This document shows, piece by piece, positions 1-10,436 of a stretch of DNA of 64,000 bases (position 1 is its first letter; every line of letters starts with the position of its first letter). The DNA comes from Dioscorea cayenensis subsp. rotundata (Eukaryota > Streptophyta > Magnoliopsida > Dioscoreales > Dioscoreaceae): the NCBI RefSeq assembly GCF_009730915.1, contig NC_052495.1:186001-250000 (forward strand), written 5' to 3'. Both the position numbers and the translations under genes were made by a program. Below the pieces are notes generated by a model. The model saw only the letters and a list, made by a program, of their open reading frames with translations. It had not been told where the DNA came from and did not search any database.

Positions 1-2751
1 CTCCAGGCTCAGGTAGCATGCAGGCATGAAGCCTCCTATGAGGTTATAATGTATTGGCTTTGGTAAAAAAGATACCTAAGAGTAGAAACATCAGATTGCA
101 GCGAAGCTTCTAGGGCAGCATCATGGTATGTTGAAGTGTTGTCAGCTGGATATGTAATAGGATGAGTTTGGGGTGGAGTAAATAATGGTGAAGTATTTTC
201 TGCACGAGGTGGAAATTCTACTCCAGCAGCCTGACAGTAAAATAAATGAAAACTTTCATTCAATGTTAACAAGAAAAAATTTAAAAATAGTTCAGCACAA
301 CAAGGAAAATATTTATACCCTTAGTTCACGATATGCAGCATGGTACTGGGGATATCTCCCTCCAGCTCCTCCAAAAGCTTCTTGCCAAGTGTCTATGAGA
401 ATCAATATCTTCTCTCTCACATTTAGATCCGGCTGCAAAAGAAAGTTAAGCCAGGATAAGGTGCTAGAACCCAATATCAATATGTAAGACAGAATTAATA
501 AAGTAAACCAAGAGAAGCAAAGCAAACCTTTTTCTTCACTACTTTAACCATTTCATGTAAAACATCACGTTCAACAATTTGCTGGTGCAAATGGTCTCCA
601 CAATTTTTGCTTAACGTCTCTAAGACCTGGATTGGCAATTTTCAGGTCAATTAACTCACTATGAAGGAAGTTCTGGAATTTCAACACAGGATGAAGAAGA
701 CCCTCAAAAACTTTTATAACATTCTATGCGTTAAAAAAGATCATGATGTTCCATTAGATAAAAACATAAGCCCTTCTCTTTTTCATCATGTAAAACATAA
801 ACACAAGTCACAATTAAATTATGGAACATGGTGAAATGAAAAGGCGGCAGTCGTATATCAAATCAATCATTGGCAAAGTATTTGCCAATGCACAACCCTG
901 CTACAAGATCCTTGCTCAACCACAGAATTTATAGATGTATGGATTCCGGAAAAGTCCCAATGCAATTTGTTAAATAAAGGCCTCAAAAAACTTGTTAAAA
1001 CAAGCAGCCCCCATGCTAGCTTCAACTAAGGAATTATTCTTTGCTACTGATAGATACCATCTATGAATTACAGTCAAAAGGGGGAAAAATTATATACTTA
1101 CAAAAAGAGTAAGAAGCTGTATTTTGGGATTTTTAGTTCCAAGGCGCTTCTTAAGCACCTTCATCACATCCTTTGTTTGCCTGATCAGCAAAAATCAGAA
1201 TTAAATACTAGTATGATAGGAGACAGTGATATCCAAGGAAAGAAATTGGCTCTGTTAAGCAGTGTCAGTCTGAAATAAAAAAGAAAGAAAGAAAAGAAGC
1301 TGGGTATTTAGAAAATTCTCACACAGGATGAACAATGTAGCAAATCATTCTTGCTGGAATAATTAACTCCATTCATGATTTGTTAATAATTGTGAATTAA
1401 AATCACATGGAAATATAAAGGAAGCACATTTGAAAAATACAGCACACAAAGCCCAAAGTAAATGAGACATCACAGCATTAACTCTAATTTCCTGTCTCGT
1501 CGAGCATAAAAGTGACTGGTTCTGCGCCAAACAGGGCAAAACTAAACGACATAAGACCATAACATTGACAAAATCCACATGAGAAGATAAGTGTTCTACA
1601 TGAGAACAAAGAACAGCTACTAAGAATACCAAGACCAACTAAACGACATAAGATCATAACATCGACAAAATCCACATGAGAAGAGAAGTGTTCTACATGA
1701 GAACAAAGAACAATTACTAAGAAAGTAAGAATACCAAGACCAACTAAACGACATAAGACCATAACATCGACAAAATCCACATCCAGCCAGCAATAAGCAG
1801 ATGAAAAGAGCTATAGGATCAGTGTTCGCTAAACAACATTGGACCCATAACATTGACAAAAGCTGCATGCAGTCAGTTTAAGTAACAAGAAGATGAAAAG
1901 AAATAAGGGATATCACTGTTCACTAAACGACATTGGGCCATAACATCGACAAAATCCGCAAAAAGCCAGATCAAGTAATAAGCAGATGAAAAGAACTAAG
2001 TGATCTCAGTGTTCACCAAACGACATTTGAATTTGACCCATACCATCGACAAAATCTGTCAACAGTAAGTTTCCAAATGATAAGCAGATTAAAAAAAAAA
2101 ACACGTAATCCAGTGTTCACTAAACGACATAAGATCCATAGCGTCGACAAAGTCCACACGAATCGACATCCAGTGATAAAAGATTAACACAACAGGGAGA
2201 ACAATGTGCACCAATTGACAGAGAATTATAGCAAAACCTAAAATTTGCTGCCATCAGACCGCTAAGTAACAGGAACCACTAAAAGAATACAGGACCTTCA
2301 GCATAAAGAATGCATTTTGTACTAGAAACTATGTTAACATTTCAATCAGATTACTTCTGAGAGTCACAGACTATCACTCTAGCTCAATATATTTTGCAAT
2401 TAACACAGTTATTTCAGATTAAACACAAATTTCTTTTTCTTGGTCATGAATCAAACACACCAACACCAGCATTTTCCCATTAATCACTTCCTAAACCACT
2501 CCACCCCGGAGCCACATTCTCGCACAGCTGCAAAAACTACTAAAATCAGACGATATCAAGAAACCCACCTAAATCTATCAGCTAAAGCATCAACCCAACA
2601 AGATCCACAAATCAAAACAAGAATTCAAGACAAAATTCTACCCAGGATCCATATTCAGAATATCACAAAGCTCTATGTTTATCGCCCAATCCGGACCGAT
2701 CAGCATATCATTCGTCGCTCTCTCCGCACACGCCACCGCGGCGTTGGCCAT
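1..2751 (-). CDS. TOM1-like (TOL) protein, VHS domain, 5' part only
   Basis: TOL proteins bind ubiquitinated cargo and act as ESCRT-0 substitutes on plant endosomes, sorting membrane proteins to the vacuole. Five coding exons are visible on the minus strand: 2751-2642, 1180-1102, 626-528, 432-319 and 230-76. All junctions keep phase (110, 79, 99, 114 and 155 nt). The start ATG gives [20 protein letters not shown], followed by the VHS hallmarks [33 protein letters not shown] and [12 protein letters not shown]. After the VHS domain comes [10 protein letters not shown], the usual linker to the GAT domain. The GAT domain and C-terminus lie beyond position 1. A leader intron is likely at 2889-2759 (donor GTATGTG, acceptor gaacag). 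Intron 1 (2641-1181) carries a tandem array. Family assignment is firm; which TOL paralog it is cannot be said. Confidence 0.93.
1541..2165. repeat. Degenerate ~85-105 bp tandem array inside TOL intron 1
   Basis: A core reading CTAAACGACATAAGACCATA followed by ACATCGACAAAATCCAC recurs seven times, starting near 1541, 1638, 1743, 1828, 1922, 2016 and 2119. Spacing is 83-105 bp and the copies diverge progressively. Some copies share the flank 'AAGCAGATGAAAAGA' and 'CAGTGTTCACTAAACGAC'. The whole array sits inside the first coding intron. Confidence 0.85.
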
Positions 2752-3099
2752 GATTCACCTGTTCAAAAACTTCAAATCAGATAATCAAACCCGATTCAAT
2801 CCCAATTCTTGAAAAAAATAAAACTCCAAAACCTTAAATCCAAACAAACTCTCACAATCATCAAAACCCCCAAAAAAACACACACATACCTAGATCGTGA
2901 ACTCTGGAAACAGAGAATCTAGCAGAACGAAGAGAGATCTCCACCAAAACCACGGATGAGAAGAAGAAGGAGAAGGGAAGGAGATCGAAGAGCGAGATTT
3001 GGGAACTAGGGCAGAGAGTTGGTAGGAAAGGAAAGAGAAATTGGGGGAAAATGGATATACCGAGCGCCGACTATAAAAGATGGTGGGCGAAGACTTTGT

Positions 3100-5560
3100 T
3101 TGGATTTGTTCGACCGTTCTCGGTGTAGACTAAAAACGTGTCATAATAAAGCTTTAAACTTTTGCTTATTAAACCCTTAGAAAATGTGAAAATTGTATTT
3201 CATGTTATGTCTGATGATTTTTCCAAAAAAGTCCCAGTAAAAACATGTAGAGTTGATTTTGGAATTCGCTTTATTTTTTTGTTTTTACTTTTCAAAAATT
3301 TTCTTTGAATGGGCCTCAACTTTCAAATAAGTGATCCGGTATATATGCATATATGATTTTATGTCAACTGCGTTCGTGAAATATCCATAGTTGTGTACAG
3401 TATTAATTAGGGTGTTTCAGTTCTCATTTTTTTTTAACTATTAGATTAAATACAGTGCATAACCATTAGATTGATAGTAATGTTCGTAAATTTAAAATCT
3501 ATGAAAGTACTCAGATAATCCATCTTCTGCACACACACATATATATGTATATATGTGAGTCATATGCAAATGTTAGAACATTTTTTATCTATGAATACTT
3601 GCAAATTGTTATCCATTTCAATTTTAACAGATATACTGTGAGATGTATAGTAATTTATATGAATAATAAAATACAATGAACCGTAGTCAATAAATAGTAA
3701 TTTTATAAATTGTAAAAAAAAAGGATGAACAAGGTTCACCATGTATGAATTATGCTCATTGGATCCAAACTGTTCAAACTCAATTGTAACCCTCAAAATA
3801 ATAAAATACCCTGACATCTTTTCACCTCACTTGTTTATCCAATACAATGACTTGTGCATTATTTATTATCATGATTTATTATCATGTTTCATTTTCTCTC
3901 TATAATGGCTTCTTTCCGTCCCTCCTTCTTCTTCTCTCTTTTTTTTTTAATTTACTAGTGTTCTACGTACACCGCATATTATATATAAAAGCATTGGAAA
4001 TAAAAAAAAATGGTGATTCATTAGTTTTTTAATTAAACTTACAAATGAAAATGATACCAATGTAGAATTGTATTTAATATTTTTATTTATTTATTTGTAA
4101 TAAAAATTATTTACACGTGATATGTTTTTATTTAGAAATAACACTCTTTTATCTAAAATAAACTATTTATTCCATGTACAAAGAAAAATACTGAATCATG
4201 TCATTTATGTTACACAAAAAAAAATCATAATATTAATACATCCACCGCCAAAAATAAAAACTAGTTTTAATTATTAACAAAAGTTACTCTACGTAATACT
4301 AAAAACTTTGATCACTCAAATAAATATATAAAAATAAAAAAAAATAAAAAAATAAAAACTTCAACTAGAAGAGTTCTATGCTCTAATGAGACTAGTATTC
4401 CACCCCTATTTATTACAAAATATTGGGTCAAAAATGTTAAAAGAAAAAACTTAACTTCTAATTCTAATTTGAAGTTGAATTGAACTAGATATAATACATT
4501 GATTTTCAAGACATTCTCATGGAAGGAAGAGTCTGATTTAAAGCGCGTTGGAATGGTGGTTGTGTTGAACACCATAATGTGCACAAATGGAGACCATGCA
4601 ATGATTTCCAAAGCATGGAATGTGAATAAACTATGGAGATTGGAAGTGTTCCAATTGAAAGAAAAAATTCAACATAAGAATGTGATAGAGATCATATGTG
4701 AGAAATGCTTATTTAATTAAGTTGCTAACCGTTTAATTCAGAAATTTCCTCATTCTCAATCTGAACATGCCAGGGGAATATTTCATTTTTTTATGATATA
4801 TAGATCATTAAATTATAAAATAATTGTTTATTGAGAATAAAAATTTATAGGAGGTGGTGTGGTCATTAGTTTTGTTTTGTTTTTTTTAAAAAGAGGGACA
4901 AACCCATATCTCAAAGATGTAGTACATTAGTTACGATAATTTACAAACCTTATAGAGATTTATTAATATAGGACAAGCAACATGCAGGGGGAATGAAAAG
5001 AAGTCACGTGATGATATCCAAGAAACACAACCGGCACAATAATAAATCATGTCGTTATGCAATTCTAAAGAGGAAGAAACATTGTTTTTTAACAGAAGAA
5101 ACATTGTTTTTTTTTTTAAAAAAAACTCATACCAGAATTAATGAACATTACTGATATATTAATATTGGGCCATAACGCAGAGGACGTGAACATTACTGAT
5201 AAATAATATTTTGAGAGTAAGATTTTAAGACCATACTTTATTGGACACTTTATGGTAAGTTATATTTAACTACTAGTGATTTCTCATATATATATATATA
5301 TATAGCAAGTGATAAAATTGGATTTCATGTGATTATTGTTGTGTTTTAATTGTATCTTTAAAAATATCAGTTATTATATATTTCTACAATGAATTTTTTA
5401 CTGTACATAAGAAAACCTTCAGTTTTATATAAAATTAATATTTTTATAATAGAAATACAGATATTTTAAAAAAACCTAAATTATTCGTATCAAACTAATT
5501 ATACAAATTATGACCAATATTATCTCTATTTTTTTAAATAAAACAAATTTAAACTATTCA
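3100..5560. other. AT-rich intergenic DNA, nothing coding recognised
   Basis: This is the upstream region of the TOL gene, followed by about 2.4 kb of AT-rich sequence with poly-A/T runs and a (TA)n tract near 5287-5305. Short open frames here lack codon structure or family similarity that I can recognise. No RNA gene was seen. Confidence 0.6.
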
Positions 5561-5749
5561 CTGTCACACCCACACCGTCCGATACTAATCCATCGGCTGA
5601 AGCTACACATGCTCATCCTTTAAGATCTGAAGACTATGATCCTCGATCGTCGATCCAGATGAAGCCACGTGTCCAATCCTCAGCTGGGCCCCATCCCTTG
5701 TTTCCCTCCCAATGTCCCGAGCTTTCTTATGGCGGCAGTGTGGGAGCGA

Positions 5750-6060
5750 TGGTATCGAGGGTTTCGAAGCGGAGTTGAAGGAGACGAAGCCGATGATCGC
5801 CGGAGCTCCGGCCATCACCGGTTGACGTCCATTCGCTCATCCAGATCGAGGATATGGTGGTTTCTCGTTCTCTTTGATTTCTATTGTGTTTTTTTCTCTA
5901 GGATTGTGCACTGATAAGCGACTGTTCTCATGCCGGCATTGATGGATACGTTCTAGGGTTTCGTGGCGGAGTTCATGGAGGAGAAGCCGATGATTACTGG
6001 CGCTCCGGTCGTCACTATTTGTCGCCCACTCGCGCACCTAGATCGAGGACACGGTGATCC
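5750..6060 (+). repeat. Direct ~100 bp duplication in a GC-richer island
   Basis: Two related segments, about 5757-5860 and 5952-6055, share 'GGGTTTCG..GCGGAGTT', 'GAAGCCGATGAT', 'GC.CCGG.C.TCAC' and 'AGATCGAGGA.A.GGTG', with a period near 195 bp. In one frame both copies encode similar peptides (GFEAELKETKPMIAGAPAIT and GFVAEFMEEKPMITGAPVVT), the first ending at a stop soon after. It looks like the 5' end of an unannotated plus-strand transcript or a decayed first exon. I do not recognise a family, and no downstream coding exons were found. Confidence 0.5.
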
Positions 6061-7285
6061 CATGCTCTCTTTCTCTATGAATTTTAACTGATGATAAGAC
6101 GTGCATTCAGTATTGAATTGTTTGGAATGGTAACTAATGCATCAATTGGTTTCCTCATGATCAGATGAAGGGTTTTTCATTTTTTTACAGTAGATTATAT
6201 AGCAGTTCCATTGAGGTGATAAAGCAGCATTGTTTTGAATCATAATGCGGTTTGTTGTTTTGTTGATCAATTTTTATTTTGATTTAGTTTCATTTATGTG
6301 ATTGTATATCCCATAAGGAATTCTAGATTTCATCCAATTAGCCAGTAGTAATTTGTTGTACAGGATTAAGTTAGAATGTCACCCAGATTTGTGTGAAACT
6401 TCCGCTCAAATTTGATAATTATTATTTAAATCTAATTCATGGCTGTTGTGAGCTCAAAAGAGAATGCTTGTTTGCTTGTGTTCAGTTGATAAAAATGACA
6501 ACTAAATTCTAAGTTCAGTCTTAGCACTTCTTTTCTGTTTTTCTAAAGTTTGTGTTATAAACAATTTGTATGATGGATAAATGTCAATTATAAGTTTTGT
6601 GATATTTTCAGATTTTATCCATATCATTTTCTTTTACTTCCAAATCTGTTAAGCTCCCTGAATGTTAAGTTTTATTTCCCTCTATTTCTCATTTTTCTTT
6701 TGAACTACTTTATTAATGCCTATGGTTCATCTTAACAATTATTCTCAATCCATGGATGACCCTTGTATACTGCACATTGTTTCTGCGACCTGCATAACAC
6801 CTGCATAACAGTTGAGGGATTTTCCAATTTTCAGGAATTTTCTTCTTTTTTTTTTAAAGTAAGAAATGTTAGGTTTTTTCTTCATGATAATAGCGATTTT
6901 AGAGTATCTCCTTTTTTTTTGTTTCACAAATGCATTGTTACTAAAATAGTTGTAGTTGATTCTAAAGTTTATGTGCAACTTTCAAGTTATCAGAAAAAAT
7001 AGACATCAGAAACAAGAGAAAATATGCATGAAACCCCAATCTCGAACTCTCCATGATTTCTGGATGTGGTCATTCACTTCATTTCTGATGGTGGATTTCA
7101 GTAACCAGACAGCAACATACCTTAAGGCAAAGTTGTAAATGGAAAGGCCTGACAAGCCATGTTTCTTGAAATTTTAATTCTGTTCATCTTTTCTTTTCAT
7201 CTTCTGTTTGATCGTAGAGTCCATCTCATATACAGATATAAACATGCTTGAACGTTTCTTCGTTCTTTTCTTCTTTTTCTTTGGT
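6061..7285. other. No gene recognised
   Basis: The sequence is AT-rich and intron-like, with T-rich tracts and splice-like signals but no coding exon that I can support. It could be intronic or noncoding transcript sequence belonging to the duplicated island just upstream. Confidence 0.5.
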
Positions 7286-7290
7286 TTTTA

Positions 7291-7815
7291 GCTTATGACA
7301 AGGCCAAACTCAAATCGACGAAGACCATACTTCTTCTTCTTCTTCATACTTGGCATATAGTTTGGTATGATCTTATAACAAGGACAATCTCATATCAACG
7401 AAGACCATACTTGGCATATAGACAGGTAACACTAGTTTGGTTTGAGCTTATAACAAGTGGCCTGGATGCACGTTGAAAGTCATGGAGATTTTGATGATTT
7501 CTCATATGAGTTTTTTCTTTCTTCAGATATTTGGTTCTCAGATAATACTTATTTGGGTTTGAGCTTTTGACAAGGCCAGACTCAAATTGACAAAGAACAT
7601 ACTTCTTCTTCTTCATACTTGGCGTATAGTTTGGTATGAGCTTATAACAAGGACAATCTCATATCAACGAAGACCATACTTGGCATATAGACAGGTAACG
7701 CTAGTTTAGTTTGAGCTTATAACAAGTGGTCTGGATGCACTTTGAAAGTCATGGAGATTTTGATGATTTCTCATATTAGTTTTTTCTTTCTTCAGATATT
7801 TGGTCCTCTCCCACT
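7291..7815 (+). repeat. Tandem duplication, 2 x ~255 bp, with nested shorter repeats
   Basis: Unit 1 (about 7291-7545) and unit 2 (about 7563-7815) are nearly identical, offset by 269-272 bp; the difference is one TTC triplet in a (TTC)n tract plus scattered substitutions. Each unit holds two or three degenerate copies of a shorter motif, 'CAACGAAGACCATACTTGGC' followed by 'ATATAG' and preceded by 'GCTTATAACAAGG'. So an older short tandem repeat was later duplicated as a block. No coding frame runs through it. Confidence 0.85.
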
Positions 7816-9065
7816 CTCATAGTCATGTCATAACTTGTAAGTCCTGATAGATTGGGATCTGAAATTTCAAGTATAATACTCTTGGTGGTTGTATTTTCAT
7901 TTATTACATCTAACCTCATGTTTGAGTACGGATGTTGTTACAACCATAAGAGTTTCAAAATCAAGGAATTCACTTCTTCTTGTCAAACCTGGCAAGTAGC
8001 TTTTATAATAACCTTGCTGTGATTGAATCTGCTTCTTTTAGCTCCTTTATGCAATTTTAACGAAGATATGGGCTATCATTTTATTAGTTTTTTTAATCAA
8101 GCCTGGTCATCATTACAGTGCATGTTCCAGTGCGTTACAATTCAGTGACCTGGGATTATATTTGACCTACATGGGTTTTTGTGTTCTAACTTACACAATT
8201 TGTTCATATTTACTCACTATATCCTTTGATTTGAGACTATAAACTGCACACTTTCACAACCTTTCATCTTTAGTCACCATGAGCACCGCAAGGAAAATAG
8301 TTCTCTACTTTGTCTTTGGCCAAATCAGGACAAGGACAGTATATAGCTTGAAACACACATCAAATGTTCTCTGCAAGCATTTGTACGTAGGCTGGAATCT
8401 GCATGGACCTTAGGTAACATAATTGGCTTGAAGCATATTATTCCGAGCATCTAGTTACATATTGCACACTATTTTGATATAAAGAGTGCATACTCGAGCA
8501 TTTTGGCCTAAAAACATAATGCATTGTTTTAGAATTGAGGAAAAAATTTACATGCCACGCCACAGTGTCTCTGTTTGGCAACCAGATTCTGATCATAGAA
8601 TCAACTACTCCCAGAACTAAAAACAAGGGTTTTCACAAGAAATTTCACATGGTTCCCCTTCTTCAAAGCCACCTCTTATGTTCTCCTGTTTTTACTTTTG
8701 AAAATGTGGAGGAATGGTAAACACCCATTTTTTTTCCTGCAACAATGAAGACACATGGTTTAGCAATTAGTGTTGATTGGTTTATCAGTTTGGATTTATT
8801 ATAAATTATTTAATATGCAAACCATCAAGTTATTTGTTGCTTTATGCATCCATTACTTGCTGTGTCTTTCTACATACTCCTGTTAAATATTTAACTAGGC
8901 AGCTTTATTAAATCTTTCAGTGCAATTCTTTGTTTTACGGAATTGCACTGGAATGACAATATATTCTAGTTTGGTGTTAATTTAGCCTAATTATCTTTGA
9001 TCTAGTTTCGATTTTTGAAGTGGGTAACAGATCTTAATCTCCACAGATCTAGATAGTAATAGGAA
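7816..9065. other. No gene recognised
   Basis: Unremarkable AT-rich sequence between the 255-bp duplication and the MITE candidate. Reading both strands gave no recognisable exon, RNA gene or transposon end. Confidence 0.5.
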
Positions 9066-9068
9066 CAC

Positions 9069-9237
9069 GGTGACTGTGTTTGGATTATGAGAAAACAGAG
9101 GACAAGAGAAGAATGGAAACTGTTCTTCCATCTCTCTGTCAAGATCATTTTCTTCATTCAACCAAACACAGGAGAAACAATTCGCTTGTTGTTTCTCCCT
9201 CTTTATATCAATTTTTCTCAATCCAAACGCACCCATA
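9069..9237. mobile_element. Small MITE candidate (~168 bp)
   Basis: The ends form an imperfect inverted repeat. The left end reads GGTGACTGTGTTTGGATT then ATGAGAAAA; the right end, reverse-complemented, reads GGGTGCGTTTGGATTGAGAA. Such GTTTGGATT termini are common in plant MITEs. No clear target-site duplication was found, so this could also be a chance or decayed hairpin. Confidence 0.4.
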
Positions 9238-9278
9238 GAGATGAATTGAAAAAGAAGTTTAATGAAATGTTTCCCTAA

Positions 9279-9515
9279 GATCTACTGCAAAAGTTATGCA
9301 CCTTTCAAATTCATTATAGCGTGATACTCTAGATCATCGTGTTGAATCTGTATCATATGTTATGTAAGATCTACTGCAAAAGCTATTGACCTTTTAAATT
9401 TTTAATAGTTTGATACTCTTGATCATTCTTTTGAATCTATTTGATATTTTCTCTAAAATCTACTGCAAAACCTATGTACTCTTGAGCATCGTGTTGAATC
9501 TACTCCATATCATCA
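9279..9515. repeat. ~89 bp tandem repeat, about 2.7 copies
   Basis: Copies begin at 9279, 9368 and 9457 with '(G/A)ATCTACTGCAAAA' and share 'GATACTCT.GATCAT' and 'GTTGAATCTA'. The third copy has an internal deletion. The array lies just downstream of the 3' end of the minus-strand gene at 9540-10436 and may fall in its 3' UTR. Confidence 0.8.
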
Positions 9516-9539
9516 CATACTGAACTCAAATATTTCATT

Positions 9540-10436
9540 TCAGAGAGCATACCTTCTACCAGTATTGCTGTTTTTGGTGTTGTTAATGTTTCTGTTGCCG
9601 CTGCTGTTGTTACTGCCAGTGCTACCACTGCGACCACTGCTGCTGCTGCCCCTGCCCCTGCCGCTGCCGCTGCTACCACTGCTACTACTTCCGCTTGATT
9701 CATTGATTTCCGTTTTCTTCCACCATTCACTGTCTGGACCCTTCTCTGGTCCTCCACCCTTCTCGGCATCAGCTATCACCGGCTTTGGTGATACCTTTGA
9801 ACAGGTACCATTAACTCCAAAGCTCTTCCTCCTTCCCATAGTTGCAGGAACAAACATCTTCAAAAGCAAACCAGTGTCTAAACTCTCACTCCTTGCCATC
9901 CTTCTTCCCCCCTTCTTCTTAGTCTCCTTCTTTGTCTCCATCTCCTTCTCCTTCTCCTTCTCCTTCTCCCCCTTCTTCTCCTCCAATTCAGCACTCTTCA
10001 CTGGCCTAGGAATCTCAACTATATCTCTCAGTGACAATTCATATGCATTCTCCGGCGCATCTCTCACCAAATCTATCATCTCCTTCCTATATCTAGCCAT
10101 CATTTGAGACCTGATACTATGTCCTAGTATTGGATAAGCCTCACCAGATTTAGAAGCAGGGGATCCTCCTTCCTTTTCCCACAAAGTAGGAGATGGAACA
10201 TCTTCATCATCTTCTTTAGCCATCCATGCAAACTCTCCTTCATCCGGGTTTACATGATTTCTCTTAGCCCATGCACCAACCTGCTTCATCTTCGCTGATT
10301 TTCCAAAATAACCATAATCACTCTTTATTCTCTCTGCCCATGTCTCAAACTCATCAGAGCCCCTTGTTGCCATTGGCCCGGAGAAGCTGAACTGATTGTC
10401 ATCGGAGTTTTCTCCTCTCTGCCGAGGCATCATCAT
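9540..10436 (-). CDS. Conserved-looking plant protein of unknown function
   Basis: An uninterrupted 298-residue frame. Residues about 22-150 look like a real folded domain with ordered composition: DEFETWAERIKSDYGYFGKS, then VGAWAKRNHVNPDEGEFAWM, then YPILGHSIRSQMMARYRKEM, then YELSLRDIVEIPRP. A Lys/Glu tract follows (about 150-178), then a basic segment (RRMARSESLD, MGRRKSFG), and finally a Ser/Gly/Asn-rich low-complexity tail (about 244-298). I recall similar uncharacterised plant proteins but no name or function. Three ATGs head the frame (MMMPRQRGE), and MATRGSDEF is a fourth option further in. Near the end, AGAAG|GTATGC resembles a splice donor, so the last residues could come from an unseen exon. 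The long plus-strand frame over the same region is an antisense artefact of the Ser/Gly and Lys/Glu tracts. Confidence 0.75.
   Translation of the reverse strand: MMMPRQRGENSDDNQFSFSGPMATRGSDEFETWAERIKSDYGYFGKSAKMKQVGAWAKRNHVNPDEGEFAWMAKEDDEDVPSPTLWEKEGGSPASKSGEAYPILGHSIRSQMMARYRKEMIDLVRDAPENAYELSLRDIVEIPRPVKSAELEEKKGEKEKEKEKEMETKKETKKKGGRRMARSESLDTGLLLKMFVPATMGRRKSFGVNGTCSKVSPKPVIADAEKGGGPEKGPDSEWWKKTEINESSGSSSSGSSGSGRGRGSSSSGRSGSTGSNNSSGNRNINNTKNSNTGRRYAL

Noticed and set aside
3070..3080. CTATAAAAGA as a TATA box for a plus-strand gene
   Set aside because: No plus-strand exon follows; it lies in the upstream region of the minus-strand TOL gene and is on the wrong strand for it.
4499..4720. 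73-codon plus-strand frame with fairly protein-like composition
   Set aside because: No recognised family, no promoter or splice context, and the surroundings are featureless AT-rich DNA; possibly a decayed fragment but not supportable.
9565..10107. 180-codon plus-strand frame rich in Leu/Pro, opposite the unknown-function gene
   Set aside because: Antisense of the Ser/Gly/Asn and Lys/Glu tracts; the minus-strand frame is longer and has non-repetitive ordered motifs.
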